This document shows positions 48,228-49,454 of a stretch of 49,454 nt of DNA, one piece after another. Source of the stretch: DSOS01 sp035286585. GTDB lineage: Bacteria; Chloroflexota; Anaerolineae; Anaerolineales; UBA4823. Location of the stretch: the NCBI GenBank assembly GCA_035286585.1, contig DATEDC010000172.1, forward strand, positions 1 to 49,454. Reading direction: 5' to 3'. Both the position numbers and the translations under genes were made by a program. Below the pieces are notes generated by a model, which was not told the origin of the DNA, did not search any database, and worked only from the letters and a program-made list of their open reading frames with translations. The first letter of the stretch is position 1; each line of letters begins with the position of its first letter.

Positions 48228-49454
48228 CTACTGCTTCAAGTGATAAGGGACATCGATGATCACCCGCTGGTAGCCCTTGTGGCGGCGGCGATAGAGCAGA
48301 GCGGTTTTAAGCAACCAGGCCACCTGGTTGTGCAGCAGCGTTTGCCAGGTCTTTGCTGGGACGATCTCGGGCAGCAGTACGGCTGCCAGTTGCCCGTCAT
48401 TATGCTCGGTATCGGTGCGGTCGAGAAATTCGAGCAGTGGACCAATGATGGATCGGTATGGAGATGAGACGATCTCGAGCGGGATATCCGGAAACCATTC
48501 CTGCCACCTGAGGCGTGTTTTCTTGCCAGATCCTGGCTCGATTTCAATATAAACCGCGGTCACATGATCGGAGAGAGAGCGGGCGTAATTGACCGCCTCG
48601 ATAGTCGCCCGGTGGACGCCGGAGATGGGCACCACCAGGCGCAGCTTGGGGGCTGGGCGCAGGGCAGGCGGCAGGCCGCGCAGGCTGAGCTGCTCGCCTA
48701 CGCTGCGGTAATGTTGGGAGATTTGCAGGAAGATCCAGACGAAAGAAGGGATGAAAATCAGCGTGAGCCAGGCGCCCTGGGTGAACTTGCTGACGCCGAC
48801 AATCAGCAGGGTCAGGCCGGTCACCAGCGCGCCGAGTCCGTTGATCAGGGACTTGATCAACCAGCCCTGGCCGCGTTGCTGCCGCCAGTGCACCACCATG
48901 CCGGCCTGGGAGAGCGTGAACGCCAGGAAAGCCCCCACTGCGAAGAGCGGCACCAGGGCGTGACTTTCCCCGCCGAACAGCACCACCAGGATGGCGGTGA
49001 AAGCAGACAGCAGGAGCATGCCGTTGGAATATACCAGCCGATCGCCCAGGTTGGTGAGCTGGCGAGGCAGGAATTTATCTTGCGCCAGGATGGAAGCTAA
49101 ACGCGGAAACCCGGCAAAACTGGTGTTTGCTGCCACGGTGAGAATTAACAGGGTACTGGCCTGCACCAGGTAATAAAACGGGCCGTTTCCAATCAGGCGG
49201 CGTGCCAGCGCAGACAGGATGGTCTCTTGGGATCCCGACACAACAGCGAAGTGTTGCGTGAGTCCCAGGCTCCCCAGGAAGAGAAAACCCATTAACCCAG
49301 CCATAACGATGAAAGTCTTGCCGGCGTTCCGGGATTCAGGCGGCTGGAAGGCTGGCACACCGTTGCTGATGGCTTCGATTCCGGTTAGCGCCGTGCTGCC
49401 CGAGGCAAAGGCGCGCAACACCAGGAACAGGGTCAAAGGCGCGAGCGGCGCCGG
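48228..49454 (-). CDS. APC-superfamily permease with C-terminal USP-like domain, 5' end cut by window
   Basis: The frame is open to the right edge, so the N-terminal helices are outside the window. About 408 residues remain: roughly seven to eight membrane helices (TALTGIEAISNGVPAF, LLILTVAANTSFAGFPRLASILAQDKFLPRQL, VLFGGESHALVPLFAVGAFLAFTLSQAG) and a C-terminal cytoplasmic domain that starts at KLRLVVPISGVHRATIEAVNYA with a USP-like pattern. This architecture fits APC permeases for amino acids or, given the cytoplasmic domain, KimA-like potassium importers. The substrate cannot be told. It converges on the ccm operon across 162 bases with a weak AGCAGT..ACTGCT inverted repeat (48212-48235). 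Confidence 0.82.
   Translation of the reverse strand, partial: PAPLAPLTLFLVLRAFASGSTALTGIEAISNGVPAFQPPESRNAGKTFIVMAGLMGFLFLGSLGLTQHFAVVSGSQETILSALARRLIGNGPFYYLVQASTLLILTVAANTSFAGFPRLASILAQDKFLPRQLTNLGDRLVYSNGMLLLSAFTAILVVLFGGESHALVPLFAVGAFLAFTLSQAGMVVHWRQQRGQGWLIKSLINGLGALVTGLTLLIVGVSKFTQGAWLTLIFIPSFVWIFLQISQHYRSVGEQLSLRGLPPALRPAPKLRLVVPISGVHRATIEAVNYARSLSDHVTAVYIEIEPGSGKKTRLRWQEWFPDIPLEIVSSPYRSIIGPLLEFLDRTDTEHNDGQLAAVLLPEIVPAKTWQTLLHNQVAWLLKTALLYRRRHKGYQRVIIDVPYHLKQ

Noticed and set aside
1..49454. CRISPR arrays, transposons, tRNA or rRNA genes
   Set aside because: No regularly spaced direct repeats, no transposase frames with terminal repeats, and no cloverleaf or rRNA stretches were seen by eye. 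The gaps between genes are too short to hide large elements.

Overview
The window is about 49 kb of GC-rich bacterial DNA with nearly every base in genes. It most likely comes from an uncultured member of the Chloroflexota (Anaerolineae/Caldilineae-like). Reasons: an FMN-riboswitch-controlled RibXY-type ABC importer, a gene set for alternative complex III (ACIII), a CXXXY-type CcmE, and many lipoproteins with proline-rich or low-complexity spacers. This assignment is an inference from gene content. No rRNA, tRNA, CRISPR array or insertion sequence was seen.

Layout. 1-5.7 kb (+): the end of a sorbosone-dehydrogenase-like gene, then a run of housekeeping or accessory genes (HerA-like ATPase, CBS pair, ATC-hydrolase-like, SixA-like, ICMT-like). 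5.66-8.8 kb (+): a sigma-70-like promoter, an FMN riboswitch, and a permease/binding-protein/ATPase set that probably imports riboflavin. 8.9-9.9 kb (+): a zinc-ribbon membrane protein. 10.1-13.7 kb (-): two multiheme c-type lipoproteins, a hexaheme with a collagen-like stalk and a decaheme made of two five-heme halves. They share a conserved 5' leader of about 170 nt. 14.1-29.2 kb (-): one long, tightly overlapping operon holding two complex iron-sulfur molybdoenzyme modules. The upstream module has a pseudo-receiver, a molybdopterin subunit, a four-cluster ferredoxin subunit, NrfD, a TorD-ferredoxin fusion, an octaheme and a tetraheme. The downstream module is an ACIII-like set (pentaheme ActA, split ActB1 and ActB2, ActC, ActD, ActE) ending in a triheme lipoprotein. 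29.4-31.6 kb (-): a NarL-type response regulator and a histidine kinase whose extracytoplasmic sensor carries two CXXCH heme sites. 31.6-36.6 kb (-): a cytochrome bc-type complex (nonaheme NapC-like protein, Rieske protein, cytochrome b6-type protein, and a subunit-IV homologue fused to seven cytochrome c domains). 36.8-39.0 kb (+): a second kinase/regulator pair. 39.2-48.1 kb (+): a nearly complete cytochrome c maturation operon (ccmE, F, H, G, I-like, a diheme lipoprotein, A, B, C, D-like) and a small YHS-like protein. 48.2 kb to the end (-): an APC-type permease cut by the window edge.

How it fits together. I count 55 CXXCH sites plus one CX3CH and one CX4CH site in eleven proteins, next to the Ccm machinery that would attach the hemes and next to two two-component systems. 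Three quinone-linked modules (bc-type, ACIII-like and a molybdoenzyme-type complex) could pass electrons to surface-tethered multiheme lipoproteins. The substrate or terminal acceptor cannot be read from the sequence. Sulfur compounds, metals or humics, and interspecies transfer all remain possible.

The most novel candidates are the shared cytochrome leader RNA, the heme-binding sensor kinase, the seven-cytochrome cytochrome b fusion, the collagen-stalk hexaheme, and the TorD-ferredoxin fusion with its associated complex.
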